Shown here one piece after another: positions 35,409-43,251 of a stretch of DNA of 44,353 bases. Numbering within the stretch: the stretch's first letter is position 1; each line of letters opens with the position of its first letter. A program made the translations under genes and the position numbers. The notes below the pieces were generated by a model. The model was not told the DNA's origin and did no database searches. It was given only the letters and a program-made list of their open reading frames with translations. This DNA comes from Candidatus Colinaster equi (GTDB taxonomy: Bacteria; Bacillota; Clostridia; Lachnospirales; Lachnospiraceae): NCBI GenBank assembly GCA_018064425.1, contig JAGHVF010000048.1, positions 1-44,353 of the forward strand, given 5' to 3'.

Positions 35409-35858
35409 ATGACGAAGAAGGAACGACACCATCTGATACTGAAGCTGATTGAAGAAAATGATATAGAGACTCAGGAAGAATTGTGTGAGCGTTTGAAAAA
35501 CATGGGGATAGATGTTACACAATCAACTGTGTCAAGAGATGTAACCGAGTTGAGACTGAGCAAGGTCCCGACCGGAACCGGGACACAAAAGTATTCCGCA
35601 ATCTGCAACGATGACGGACATCTGGCCGGCAAATATATTCGAGTAATGCGTGATGGATTTTTATCAATGGACAGTGCGCAGAATATTCTTGTTGTCAGAA
35701 CTGTGGCCGGTATGGCGATGGCAGTGGCAGCAGCTTTGGATGCAATGCATATGCGGGAAGTAGTCGGAAGTATAGCCGGAGATGATACCATAATGATGGC
35801 GATACGTACAACGGAAGAGACTAAAATAGTAATGGACAGAATTAGGGAGATCATATAA
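35409..35858 (+). CDS. argR: Arginine repressor ArgR
   Basis: Arginine-responsive hexameric repressor of arginine biosynthesis. The 149-residue protein has an N-terminal winged helix (RHHLILKLIEENDIETQEEL, STVSRDVTELRLSKV) and a C-terminal oligomer and arginine-binding domain (VRTVAGMAMAVAAALDAM, VVGSIAGDDTIMMAIR). The position between nadK and recN is conserved in Bacillota. Confidence 0.95.
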   Translation: MTKKERHHLILKLIEENDIETQEELCERLKNMGIDVTQSTVSRDVTELRLSKVPTGTGTQKYSAICNDDGHLAGKYIRVMRDGFLSMDSAQNILVVRTVAGMAMAVAAALDAMHMREVVGSIAGDDTIMMAIRTTEETKIVMDRIREII

Positions 35859-35905
35859 CCAACTTGTGAATGACCCAATGAGAAGAAGAACAAGGAGGTA
35901 TATGT

Positions 35906-37582
35906 ATGCTTGAAAGCATAACAGTAAAGAATCTTGCATTAATCAGGGAAAGCGAGATTACATTAACACCGGGACTTAATATTTTGACAGGTGAGACCGG
36001 TGCGGGTAAATCAATAATACTAGGTTCAATCAGACTTGCATTGGGCGAGCGAGCTACCAAAGACGTAATAAGACAAGGTGCTGAGTATGCGTCGATTGAG
36101 CTTGTATTCACATCTAAGGATGAAGCTGTTGCTAATAAAATGCGTCAGCTGGATATTCCGACCGAACCTGACGGTAGTATCTATATTAACAGACGAATCA
36201 TGGAATCAAGAAGCGTAGCCAAGTGTAACGGAGAGCCTATTACAGGTAAAGCCTTACGTGAGCTTGCATCGATGTTAATCAATATCCATGGACAAAATGA
36301 TACACAGACTCTTTTGGATGCAAAGAATTATAGAGAGATACTCGATAGGTTCATTTATGATACAAAAAGCAATGAGTTTGCACATATGAGTAGCGCTTAC
36401 CGCGAATATTCCTCAACTTTGAGCGAATTGCGTGAGGCCGACAATATAGACGACAACAGAGAAAAGGATGTTGAGCTTGCTACTTTTGAAGTGCAGGAAA
36501 TTGAGAATGCCAGATTATCACTCGGTGAGGATGAGCAGCTGGAAGAAAAATACAATCTTATGAAGAACTCGGTAAGGATTGTTGAAGCTCTCGGTAAAGC
36601 CGTTGGTGCGTTGGATATTGATAATGGTACCGGGGCAGGTATCGGAGTGGCATTACGTGAATTAAACGGTGTTGCCGGCTATGATGACAGCATTAACGAA
36701 TTAATCGGTGAATTAAATACAGCGGAGGATATTATCCGTGAATCGCTTCGCTCGATGAATGATTATGTTACAAGTTTGGATTTTGATGATATGGAATACA
36801 GACAGGTTGAAGAACGTCTGAATGTTATCAATCATCTTAAGGACAGATATGGCGACTCGGTTGAAGCAATTTTACAATACGCTACAGAACGTAAGCAGTA
36901 TATTGAAAAAATGGCTGATTACGATGCTTATCTTGAGAAACTTCGTGCTAAGGAAGCGGCTGCAAAGAAGGCGGCATTGGAGGCGGCTCATAAGCTGTCG
37001 GATATACGAAGAGACGGCGCAAAGATGTTGGAAAAGCGACTTATTGCGAATTTACAGTCACTTAATTTCCAAAACGTTGATTTCAAAATTGATGTTATAT
37101 CGGATGATGAGCAGCTGGGCGTAAACGGTGTTGACGATATCAGATTTTTAGTATCGTTTAATGTAGGTGAACCGCTAAGAAGCTTAAATGAAGTAGCCAG
37201 TGGCGGTGAATTGTCCAGATTTATGTTGGCACTTAAAGCATTGACAGCTGATGCGGACAGTGTAGAGACACTCATTTTTGATGAAATAGATGCAGGTATC
37301 AGTGGTAAAACGGCATGGAGTGTATCCGAAAAAATGTCGTCAATCGCTAAGGAATCACAGGTAATTGCAATTACTCATCTTGCACAGATTGCCGCAATGG
37401 CAGATACACATTTTGTGATTGAGAAAAATGTTGTGGATGATTCGACTGTGACACAGATTGCGAGATTGGATGCAACCGGACACATGAATGAGATAGCAAG
37501 ACTGTTGTCAGGCGGTGAATTGACGGATGTGTCGACGGCCAATGCCAAAGAGCTGATTGAACAGGCATTGAGTAAGAAGTGA
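35906..37582 (+). CDS. recN: DNA repair protein RecN
   Basis: SMC-like ATPase that helps process and pair DNA ends in double-strand break repair. The 558-residue protein has Walker A GETGAGKSIILGS near residue 30, a central coiled coil (about 150-400), the ABC signature VASGGELSRFMLALKAL and Walker B TLIFDEIDAGISG. AAGGAGG precedes the ATG. It ends the tlyA-recN group; no LexA box was identified. Confidence 0.95.
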   Translation: MLESITVKNLALIRESEITLTPGLNILTGETGAGKSIILGSIRLALGERATKDVIRQGAEYASIELVFTSKDEAVANKMRQLDIPTEPDGSIYINRRIMESRSVAKCNGEPITGKALRELASMLINIHGQNDTQTLLDAKNYREILDRFIYDTKSNEFAHMSSAYREYSSTLSELREADNIDDNREKDVELATFEVQEIENARLSLGEDEQLEEKYNLMKNSVRIVEALGKAVGALDIDNGTGAGIGVALRELNGVAGYDDSINELIGELNTAEDIIRESLRSMNDYVTSLDFDDMEYRQVEERLNVINHLKDRYGDSVEAILQYATERKQYIEKMADYDAYLEKLRAKEAAAKKAALEAAHKLSDIRRDGAKMLEKRLIANLQSLNFQNVDFKIDVISDDEQLGVNGVDDIRFLVSFNVGEPLRSLNEVASGGELSRFMLALKALTADADSVETLIFDEIDAGISGKTAWSVSEKMSSIAKESQVIAITHLAQIAAMADTHFVIEKNVVDDSTVTQIARLDATGHMNEIARLLSGGELTDVSTANAKELIEQALSKK

Positions 37583-37595
37583 TATCATCATTTAG

Positions 37596-37624
37596 TTCAA
37601 AATGAAATGTAAATGATGTATAAT
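37596..37624 (+). promoter_or_regulatory. Promoter of glgA
   Basis: TTCAAA at 37596-37601 and TATAAT at 37619-37624 with a 17-bp spacer, about 50 bp before the glgA start. Confidence 0.6.
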
Positions 37625-37676
37625 ATGAACAAGGGTATGAGAAAAAAGGTGAGAACTGAAACTTGGAGGGTATAGC

Positions 37677-39125
37677 ATGAAAAATATCTTGTTTGCGGCA
37701 TCTGAAGGCGTTCCTTTTATTAAAACGGGCGGTCTTGCGGATGTAGTTGGTTCATTACCTAAATGCATTGATAAGAAGTACTATGATGTACGTGTGGTTA
37801 TCCCGAAGTATACCTGTATTAAACAGGAACTTAGAGATAAGATGGAATTCAAACAGAGTTTTTATATGGATTTCCATTGGCGCAATGTTTATGTGGGAAT
37901 TCTTGAAGCGAAGGTTGACGGAATAACATATTACTTCATTGACAATGAAGGCTATTTTAACGGAATGAAGCCTTATTGTGATGATCCGCTGTGGGAGATT
38001 GAAAAGTACGCTTTCTTCTGTAAGGCACTTTTATCAGCTTTACCGCTTATTGGATTTAAACCTGATTTGATACATTGCCATGATTGGCAGACAGGTCTTA
38101 TACCGGTATATTTGCATGAAAGATTTGCCGGTAGCGATTTTTATCAAAATGTGAAGACGGTTATGACAATCCACAATCTGAAATTCCAAGGAAAGTGGGG
38201 AGTCAAGGATGTTAAAGAGATAACAGGACTGTCGGATTATTATTTTGCACCGGACAAATTGGAAGCATATAAGGATGCCAATCTTCTGAAGGGTGGTATT
38301 GTGTATGCAGATGCAATTACAACAGTTAGCTCTACTTATGCCGAAGAGATTAAGACAATGTTCTACGGTGAAGGTCTGGATGGATTGCTTAACGCGCGTG
38401 CAGGCGATTTGCGAGGTATTGTTAACGGCATAGATTATGAAGATTTTAATCCTGAGACGGACAAGAAGATTGCCGTAAAGTATAATGCAATCAATTTCCG
38501 TAAGGAGAAAGTGAAGAATAAACTGAAGCTGCAGGAAGAACTCGGACTGGAGAAGGATGCAGGTACAATGATGATTGGTATTGTATCGCGTCTGACAGAT
38601 CAAAAAGGCCTGGATCTTATTGCATACATTATGGATGAATTGTGTTCTTCGGATAAGGTACAGATTGTAGTGCTCGGAACAGGTGAGGAGCGTTATGAGA
38701 ACATGTTCAGACATTTCAATTGGAAGTATAACGACAAGGTAAGTGCGAACATATATTATTCGGATGATTTGTCGCACAAGATATATGCTGCGTGTGATGC
38801 ATTTTTGATGCCATCACTTTTTGAGCCTTGCGGATTGTCACAGCTGATGGCTTTGCGCTACGGAACAGTACCTATTGTACGTGAGACAGGTGGACTTAAA
38901 GATACTGTGGCACCTTATAACGAATATGAAAGCACAGGTACAGGCTTCTCGTTCACAAATTACAACGCTCATGAGATGTTGCGTACAATAAGATATGCCG
39001 AGCATATCTACTATGATAAGAAGCGTGAATGGAACAAAATTATTGATCGAGGCATGGCGGCTGATTTCTCTTGGTATACAAGTGCCGAGAAGTATCAGGA
39101 GATGTATATGTGGCTGATAGGGTAA
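37677..39125 (+). CDS. glgA: Glycogen synthase (ADP-glucose type)
   Basis: Adds glucose from ADP-glucose to glycogen. The 482-residue GT5 enzyme has the N-terminal substrate loop KTGGLADVVGSLP (about residues 15-27), LIHCHDWQTGLIPVYL, and the C-terminal catalytic segment PSLFEPCGLSQLMALRYGT. TTGGAGGG lies before the ATG. Its own promoter is at 37596; no other glycogen genes lie in the window. Confidence 0.96.
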   Translation: MKNILFAASEGVPFIKTGGLADVVGSLPKCIDKKYYDVRVVIPKYTCIKQELRDKMEFKQSFYMDFHWRNVYVGILEAKVDGITYYFIDNEGYFNGMKPYCDDPLWEIEKYAFFCKALLSALPLIGFKPDLIHCHDWQTGLIPVYLHERFAGSDFYQNVKTVMTIHNLKFQGKWGVKDVKEITGLSDYYFAPDKLEAYKDANLLKGGIVYADAITTVSSTYAEEIKTMFYGEGLDGLLNARAGDLRGIVNGIDYEDFNPETDKKIAVKYNAINFRKEKVKNKLKLQEELGLEKDAGTMMIGIVSRLTDQKGLDLIAYIMDELCSSDKVQIVVLGTGEERYENMFRHFNWKYNDKVSANIYYSDDLSHKIYAACDAFLMPSLFEPCGLSQLMALRYGTVPIVRETGGLKDTVAPYNEYESTGTGFSFTNYNAHEMLRTIRYAEHIYYDKKREWNKIIDRGMAADFSWYTSAEKYQEMYMWLIG

Positions 39126-39167
39126 GCTATTGTATTTTTCGATTTGTGGGAAAAAGAGAGGATAGTA

Positions 39168-39347
39168 TTGTCAAAATCAGAAGCTTTACATGAATTGTAT
39201 AATGTTTGCCAAGAGTTGAATTTTGATGATTCTCCGCAACTTGCAATGGAGGCTGAGTCAGAAGCGGAAGCAGCGTTTTTCCGTGTTGTTACTGATTTCA
39301 TTTTGCAACAGAAACAAGAGAAGGTAATTGCTGAAAAGAGGTTCTGA
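39168..39347 (+). CDS. Putative antitoxin of a zeta-type toxin pair
   Basis: A 59-residue acidic helical protein (SKSEALHELYNVCQELNF to QKQEKVIAEKRF). It directly precedes a reading frame with a zeta-toxin P-loop, overlapping in the manner of a two-gene toxin-antitoxin operon, and such small acidic proteins commonly accompany zeta-type kinases. The TTG at 39168 is used because GAGAGGAT lies just upstream; an ATG at 39144 would add eight residues. Function is inferred from context only. With the toxin broken, it is probably a relict. Confidence 0.6.
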   Translation: MSKSEALHELYNVCQELNFDDSPQLAMEAESEAEAAFFRVVTDFILQQKQEKVIAEKRF

Positions 39348-39425
39348 TTGAAAAAGTATATTATTTTCGCCGGTGTAAATGGAGCGGGCAAATCCACATT
39401 GTTAAAATCTGACTACAGTAATTGA
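39348..39425 (+). pseudogene. Truncated zeta-toxin-like kinase (P-loop only)
   Basis: Starting at a TTG immediately after the antitoxin stop, with AAGAGG upstream, the frame encodes 25 residues: KKYIIFAGVNGAGKSTLLKS then a stop. GVNGAGKST is the Walker A loop of zeta-toxin/UDP-GlcNAc kinase proteins, which usually exceed 180 residues. Following sequence does not continue the family in any forward frame I read, so the toxin was removed by deletion or insertion near 39410-39425. Confidence 0.7.
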
Positions 39426-39540
39426 CCACAGAAATTCGGATCAAAGGACAAGAAAGAACAATATGGCAACAATGAGGTGTCAAAAATCGAACAATGGGAC
39501 CAAATCTGACAGAAGGACTTAAGGAAATAATAACTTAGAA
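39426..39540. other. Short gap with no recognisable element
   Basis: 115 bp between the toxin remnant and the next gene. It has no open frame of note, no promoter that I would defend, and may contain the scar of the event that truncated the toxin. Confidence 0.4.
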
Positions 39541-40155
39541 TTGAACGGGATCGGAGTCGTGAATATCAAGAAGATAATCAGAATTTTTATTATATTTTTA
39601 TTGGGTGTCATTTTGACAGTTGCATTGATATTTGGCGGTCAGGAACTGTTCTACCGTGTCAATGCACCTTCTGAATACATGATCACGACCGAGAATGAGA
39701 TACAGAAGCAGTACAGGTATGAGTGTGGTGCATATTCAACAGCATATGTGCTTCGAAGTCTGGGTGAAGATGTTGATTCCAAAGAATTCTATGATTCGCT
39801 GGAACCTAAGGGCAAGGATGGCTCTGTACCTTATGAGGCGATGCAGGCAGGTGTAGAACGGTACGGGTATGAACTGGAGTCCGGTATGATTTCTTTGGCG
39901 GCACTTAAGTATGAAATCAGCAGAGGAGTGCCTGTTATAGTAGGGATGGAGATAGCACCCGGCAATTCGCTTCTGCATTTTCTGCCTATTGTCGGTTATG
40001 ATGATGAATATATATATGCCGCAGAATCAGTCGGCATATATGCAAACGAGAAAGGTGATCATTATAATAGAAAGATTAAGACAGATACTTTTAAGGAACT
40101 GTGGAAGACTGATGGTCATAACCATAACGTCGCCATCAGGGTAGTGAGAAAATGA
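39541..40155 (+). CDS. C39-like cysteine peptidase, membrane-anchored
   Basis: The 204-residue protein has one N-terminal transmembrane anchor (about residues 9-31) and an outer domain like peptidase C39/papain-like bacteriocin-processing folds: catalytic Cys62 in YECGAYSTAYVLRSLG and His146 in LLHFLPIVGYDDEYIYAAES. Stand-alone C39-like domains of this size are common in Clostridia and mostly uncharacterised; there is no ABC transporter domain and no bacteriocin gene nearby. The start is uncertain: TTG 39541 is the longest, GTG 39559 gives a shorter cytoplasmic tail. A terminator follows. Confidence 0.75.
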   Translation: MNGIGVVNIKKIIRIFIIFLLGVILTVALIFGGQELFYRVNAPSEYMITTENEIQKQYRYECGAYSTAYVLRSLGEDVDSKEFYDSLEPKGKDGSVPYEAMQAGVERYGYELESGMISLAALKYEISRGVPVIVGMEIAPGNSLLHFLPIVGYDDEYIYAAESVGIYANEKGDHYNRKIKTDTFKELWKTDGHNHNVAIRVVRK

Positions 40156-40217
40156 TAACTTCCCGTTTGCATGGTTTATGGCTTGGCATATTAAATTGGA
40201 AGATAATCGCACGAAGG

Positions 40218-40260
40218 CTCTCTGGCTCTGTCCATAAGAACAAAGTCAGAGAGATTTTTT
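40218..40260 (+). terminator. Terminator of the C39-like gene
   Basis: A 10-bp stem CTCTCTGGCT / AGTCAGAGAG (one G-T pair) with a 16-nt loop, then six T's. It lies inside the open frame that starts at 40152, showing that the first part of that frame is not a functional gene. Confidence 0.85.
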
Positions 40261-40484
40261 ATTATTCAGGAAGTCTTCCTTCATTGCTGTCATATCAAGA
40301 TCAAGGAGTAGTGTTGCCGGAGCATCCTAAAGGATTGATATATCGAAACATGGGAACAATGGAAAACCACATCTGGAGTGTAATAGCAAAGCGAATGAAA
40401 CCCGGTGAGCGGGCACCTGAAGAGATTAGAAAATTCAACAGGGATAACACATCAGACAATGCTTGCAATTGTAGGATGTTGTGA
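40260..40484 (+). pseudogene. Transposase fragment (ISLre2/UPF0236-like or similar)
   Basis: The frame encodes text such as SLPSLLSYQDQGVVLPEHPK and NMGTMENHIWSVIAKRMK, which resembles the C-terminal part of an ISLre2/UPF0236-type transposase. After RMK the similarity stops and unrelated residues run to the stop at 40484. The open frame begins at 40152 but crosses a terminator, so only the fragment is listed. No N-terminal transposase portion lies nearby. Family placement is tentative. Confidence 0.5.
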
Positions 40485-40612
40485 GTAATCACATAAATAG
40501 TCAACAAGCAGCAATGAATAAGTGTGCCGAGAGGCAATATTTGACACTAAAGATTTATTTGATTGAAAAAAGTGCCAACGTTTAGTTTACAGAGACTTAC
40601 AAGAAGAATAAA

Positions 40613-40641
40613 TTGACAGTATGTTTTTGATGTAGTAAATT
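40613..40641 (+). promoter_or_regulatory. Promoter in the gene-free segment
   Basis: A perfect TTGACA at 40613-40618 and TAAATT at 40636-40641, 17 bp apart. No gene of normal size follows for 300 bp, so it would make a leader or a small RNA. Confidence 0.5.
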
Positions 40642-40645
40642 AATC

Positions 40646-40659
40646 TTGTGATAACATGA
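40646..40659 (+). promoter_or_regulatory. Operator-like site, copy 1 of a 14-bp inverted pair
   Basis: TTGTGATAACATGA lies directly after the -10 at 40636, over the expected start point. Its exact reverse complement recurs at 40917-40930, before the methyltransferase gene. The core TGTGATAACA is itself a near-palindrome. Confidence 0.5.
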
Positions 40660-40765
40660 GAAGTAGAGGTGAATGCAATCCGGCACACTTGATATTGCAC
40701 AATCAGTAATATAAGTGAGAACGTGGAAAAGTTGAAAAGAATCATAAGTTAATAAGAAAAAATAG

Positions 40766-40784
40766 CTGTTGGTAAACAGTTTTT
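40766..40784 (+). terminator. Weak hairpin with U-tract
   Basis: CTGTT / AACAG with loop GGTA and five T's, flanked by A-rich sequence that can extend pairing with the T's. Confidence 0.4.
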
Positions 40785-40841
40785 ATTTTCTTGCTCAAAT
40801 TATGGTTTTGTTTCATATTCCACGCCTATAATATAAACATT

Positions 40842-40871
40842 AAGCTGTGGAATATTCCACAGCTTTTTTTT
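40842..40871 (+). terminator. Strong terminator/attenuator in the methyltransferase leader
   Basis: AAGCTGTGG (40842-40850) pairs with CCACAGCTT (40857-40865), followed by T's to 40871. The middle GTGGAATAT (40847-40855) can instead pair with ATATTCCAC at 40815-40823, giving two mutually exclusive folds. A TATAAT at 40827-40832 lies between them. There is no gene directly upstream to end, which suggests attenuation. Confidence 0.7.
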
Positions 40872-40916
40872 ATGAAAATATGGTTCCATTGTCATCGATG
40901 GAGCTATAAATACATT

Positions 40917-40930
40917 TCATGTTATCACAA
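40917..40930 (+). promoter_or_regulatory. Operator-like site, copy 2 of the 14-bp inverted pair
   Basis: TCATGTTATCACAA is the exact reverse complement of the site at 40646-40659. It lies 7 nt after a TATAAA (40905-40910) and 27 bp before the methyltransferase ATG. Confidence 0.5.
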
Positions 40931-40956
40931 ATAAATATAAAGATAGGAGTTTAAAG

Positions 40957-41808
40957 ATGATTAATAAATTATTAAATTATACATCAGAAAAACCAGAAGT
41001 TTACACAGCTAGTACATCGAAATTCTGGGATGACGAGCATATATCCAAGGGAATGTTGGAAGCTCACCTTAATCCAGAGTGGGATGCTGCAACGCGTAAT
41101 CATAATTTTGTTACAAAATCTGTTGAATGGATTGCCAGTATTGCTAGTCCAGTAACATATCCGGAGTTATTAGATCTAGGATGTGGACCAGGAATATACG
41201 CAGAAAAGTTTTACATAAGTGGCTATCATGTGACTGGTATGGACTATTCAAAGCGTTCTATTGAATATGCCATTGACAGTGCAAAGAACAATAATATGCC
41301 GATTGAGTATATATATCAAAATTATCTTGATATAATGTACCAGGAAAAATTTGATGTAATTACACTCATATATTGTGATTTTGGTGTGATGTCCAATCAA
41401 GATCGTAACACTTTGTTGAAACGTATATATCAGGCACTCAAGCCTGGAGGTATATTCATTCTAGATGTTTTTACGCCTAATCAGTATAAAGGTAGGGAGG
41501 AGTCTAAAGATTGGTATTATAGCGAAAGTGGATTTTGGAGTGAAAAACCTCATATTTGCTTAAATTCATTTTATAGATATGATGATAGCAATACTATACT
41601 TGATCAAACTGTGGTAATTACGGAGGATTCTATTGAGTACTATAATATATGGGACCATACTTTTATCAAGGAAGAACTTGAAGAAGAACTTCAAAAGGCG
41701 GGTTTTACTAGTCTCGATTTTTATGGGGATGTAGCTGGAGATGAGTATAAAGCAGATGGAAACTTAATGTGTGCTGTAGCTAAAAAGAAAGGAAGAGAAG
41801 TAGAATGA
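40957..41808 (+). CDS. Class I SAM-dependent methyltransferase
   Basis: The 283-residue protein has a Rossmann methyltransferase core: LLDLGCGPGIYAEKF (SAM-binding motif I, about residues 70-84), GMDYSKRSIEYA (motif II acidic residue), FDVITLIYCDFGVM and LKPGGIFILDVF. The substrate is unknown; the C-terminal part is rich in Glu and Tyr. GATAGGAG lies before the ATG. It overlaps the nitroreductase gene by four bases, so the two are coupled. Its A/T-rich codon use (many TTA, AGA, CCA) differs from the housekeeping genes to the left. Confidence 0.88.
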   Translation: MINKLLNYTSEKPEVYTASTSKFWDDEHISKGMLEAHLNPEWDAATRNHNFVTKSVEWIASIASPVTYPELLDLGCGPGIYAEKFYISGYHVTGMDYSKRSIEYAIDSAKNNNMPIEYIYQNYLDIMYQEKFDVITLIYCDFGVMSNQDRNTLLKRIYQALKPGGIFILDVFTPNQYKGREESKDWYYSESGFWSEKPHICLNSFYRYDDSNTILDQTVVITEDSIEYYNIWDHTFIKEELEEELQKAGFTSLDFYGDVAGDEYKADGNLMCAVAKKKGREVE

Positions 41809-42410
41809 AAGTATTAGATGTTATGAAAGCAAGAAGATCTGTACGTAAATTTAAAGATACAGCGATACCTGATAAAATTGTGAATGAGATGCTAGAGGCA
41901 GCAAGGTTAGCTCCTTCGCCAGGGAATGCACAGAGTTATATGTTTGGTGTTATAAAAGATCAAGAGATAAAGGAGAGATTAGCTAGAGCTGCAGGTGGAC
42001 AAATGTGGATAGCATCAGCACCGATAGTTTTTGCGTGTTGCGCTGATATTAGCTGGGATATAGCAGAGCAACCTGAGGATGATTTTGGTGTTATTGTAAA
42101 TAAACTAAGATTTAATAATGACTTTCTCAATTATTTATGTGAATATCCTGATCCCAAAGCACGAGTAACCATGTTTGAAAATGGAACTAGCTTTATACCG
42201 GCCGAACATATCTTTCTTGTAGCAGCTTCTTATGGGATATCTGCTTGTTTTGTAGGATATCTGGACATTCAAGAGGCAAACAAGATTTTGAATCTACCAG
42301 AGCATATTAGCTGTTTTTACCTTCTTCCAGTCGGCTATCCAGATGAAATACCTTGTGAAAAGTACTTAAAAAGTATAGATGAATTGGTATTTTATGACCA
42401 GTGGAAGTAA
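41805..42410 (+). CDS. Nitroreductase family flavoprotein
   Basis: The 201-residue protein fits the FMN-dependent nitroreductase family: RRSVRKFKDTAIP near the start, ARLAPSPGNAQSYMF, and a C-terminal PVGYPDE. Members reduce nitro groups, flavins, quinones or dehalogenate aromatic rings; the substrate here is unknown. It begins in the ATGA overlap with the methyltransferase and probably acts with it. No terminator is obvious downstream. Confidence 0.9.
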   Translation: MKVLDVMKARRSVRKFKDTAIPDKIVNEMLEAARLAPSPGNAQSYMFGVIKDQEIKERLARAAGGQMWIASAPIVFACCADISWDIAEQPEDDFGVIVNKLRFNNDFLNYLCEYPDPKARVTMFENGTSFIPAEHIFLVAASYGISACFVGYLDIQEANKILNLPEHISCFYLLPVGYPDEIPCEKYLKSIDELVFYDQWK

Positions 42411-42484
42411 GGGAGATATAGGAATAGGATTGTTTTTCTTACATAATATATTTGTATAGCTTACGAGGATTTACTGTATGGTAG

Positions 42485-43039
42485 CTATAGATTGGAACCA
42501 CAGGAACAAATCAGGTCTTCTTCAGAAGCATCGAGTGTACCTTCAAAGCAGAATACATTGCGCCCTGATTTAGTCTTTGCATAGGCTTTGTCGAGGGCAT
42601 CAAGTGAGTCTATATCTTTTTCCTTAAGAAGATTATAGGTGGCTGCGAGCTTCTTGGCATCGACTATTGCGGCACGTTCTCTTGCATACGGACTTTGTAT
42701 AAAGAGAAGATAATTGCCGGTATTTTCGATGAGTCCCAATTTCTGATCATACTTCCAGATTCGTATATAGGTGGGCTTTTTGACTTCCGGGAGGATGGTT
42801 ATCGATTTGTTTTTAATCCGTTCAATAATTGCTTCTTTGGTATAGTTAGGCCCGAGAGTCTTAGAACGGGTGAAACCTTCCTGCCAGTTCATTCTGAAAG
42901 AGTCGGTCTTTCCGGTCTTAATTTCATAACCGAGAGTCTGCATTTTTATCAGTAATTCACCATAGGATTCCACCAGCGGAATCAGCATATCTATATTGTC
43001 TTTAAGGCGTTTTTTATAGCTAAGGCCCTGCTTATCCAT
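42485..43039 (-). pseudogene. Relaxase/mobilisation nuclease, C-terminal fragment
   Basis: On the minus strand, 184 residues include YKKRLKDNIDMLIPLVESYG, GYEIKTGKTDSFRMNW, GFTRSKTLGPNYTKEAIIE, matching the central-to-C-terminal part of MobA/VirD2-type relaxases, where GYEIK-GK and FTR-KTLG-xYT are usual. The N-terminal catalytic tyrosine and HxH motifs are absent. The frame is open to about 43081 and then stops, just where it meets the sigma-like fragment reading the other way. It is one of the few minus-strand items in the window. Confidence 0.7.
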
Positions 43040-43224
43040 TGTCCATTCATATAGATCTTGATGGTGAAGAAGCCTGGTTGTTTATCGGTTATATCCGCCG
43101 GGAAAAGACAATGGATGTGATGGCTGATGAATTAGGCGTAGAGAAGGATTCTGTCAGAAAGAGAATCTATCGGACCAAGGTGAAAATCACAGGGCTTCTG
43201 TTGGATGAATTTAAGGAGATATAG
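43039..43224 (+). pseudogene. Fragment resembling a sigma-70-like/HTH protein C-terminus
   Basis: A 61-residue frame, beginning at a TTG without a ribosome site, includes WLFIGYIRREKTMDVMADEL then GVEKDSVRKRIYRTKVKI, which looks like the helix-turn-helix of a sigma-70 region 4 or similar regulator found on integrative elements. The beginning overlaps the relaxase fragment on the other strand, so the gene is 5'-truncated. Confidence 0.5.
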
Positions 43225-43251
43225 GTTAAGTTGATGGAAAGGAGTCTTCCA

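Larger units (their letters stand above)
40520..40690. repeat. 10-bp inverted repeat flanking a 170-bp segment
   Basis: AAGTGTGCCG at 40520-40529 has its exact complement CGGCACACTT at 40681-40690, with a second inner pair GCAATAT (40534-40540) and ATATTGC (40692-40698) in shifted position. It may be a degenerate small element; the outer arm also matches bases 983-992 next to the 55-bp repeat. Confidence 0.5.

Noticed and set aside
40152-40259. N-terminal part of the 110-residue frame as a real gene
   Set aside because: It spans the terminator of the C39-like gene and shows no family match before about 40260.
42695-42955. Plus-strand ORF opposite the relaxase fragment
   Set aside because: Antisense shadow; the minus strand has the recognisable relaxase motifs.
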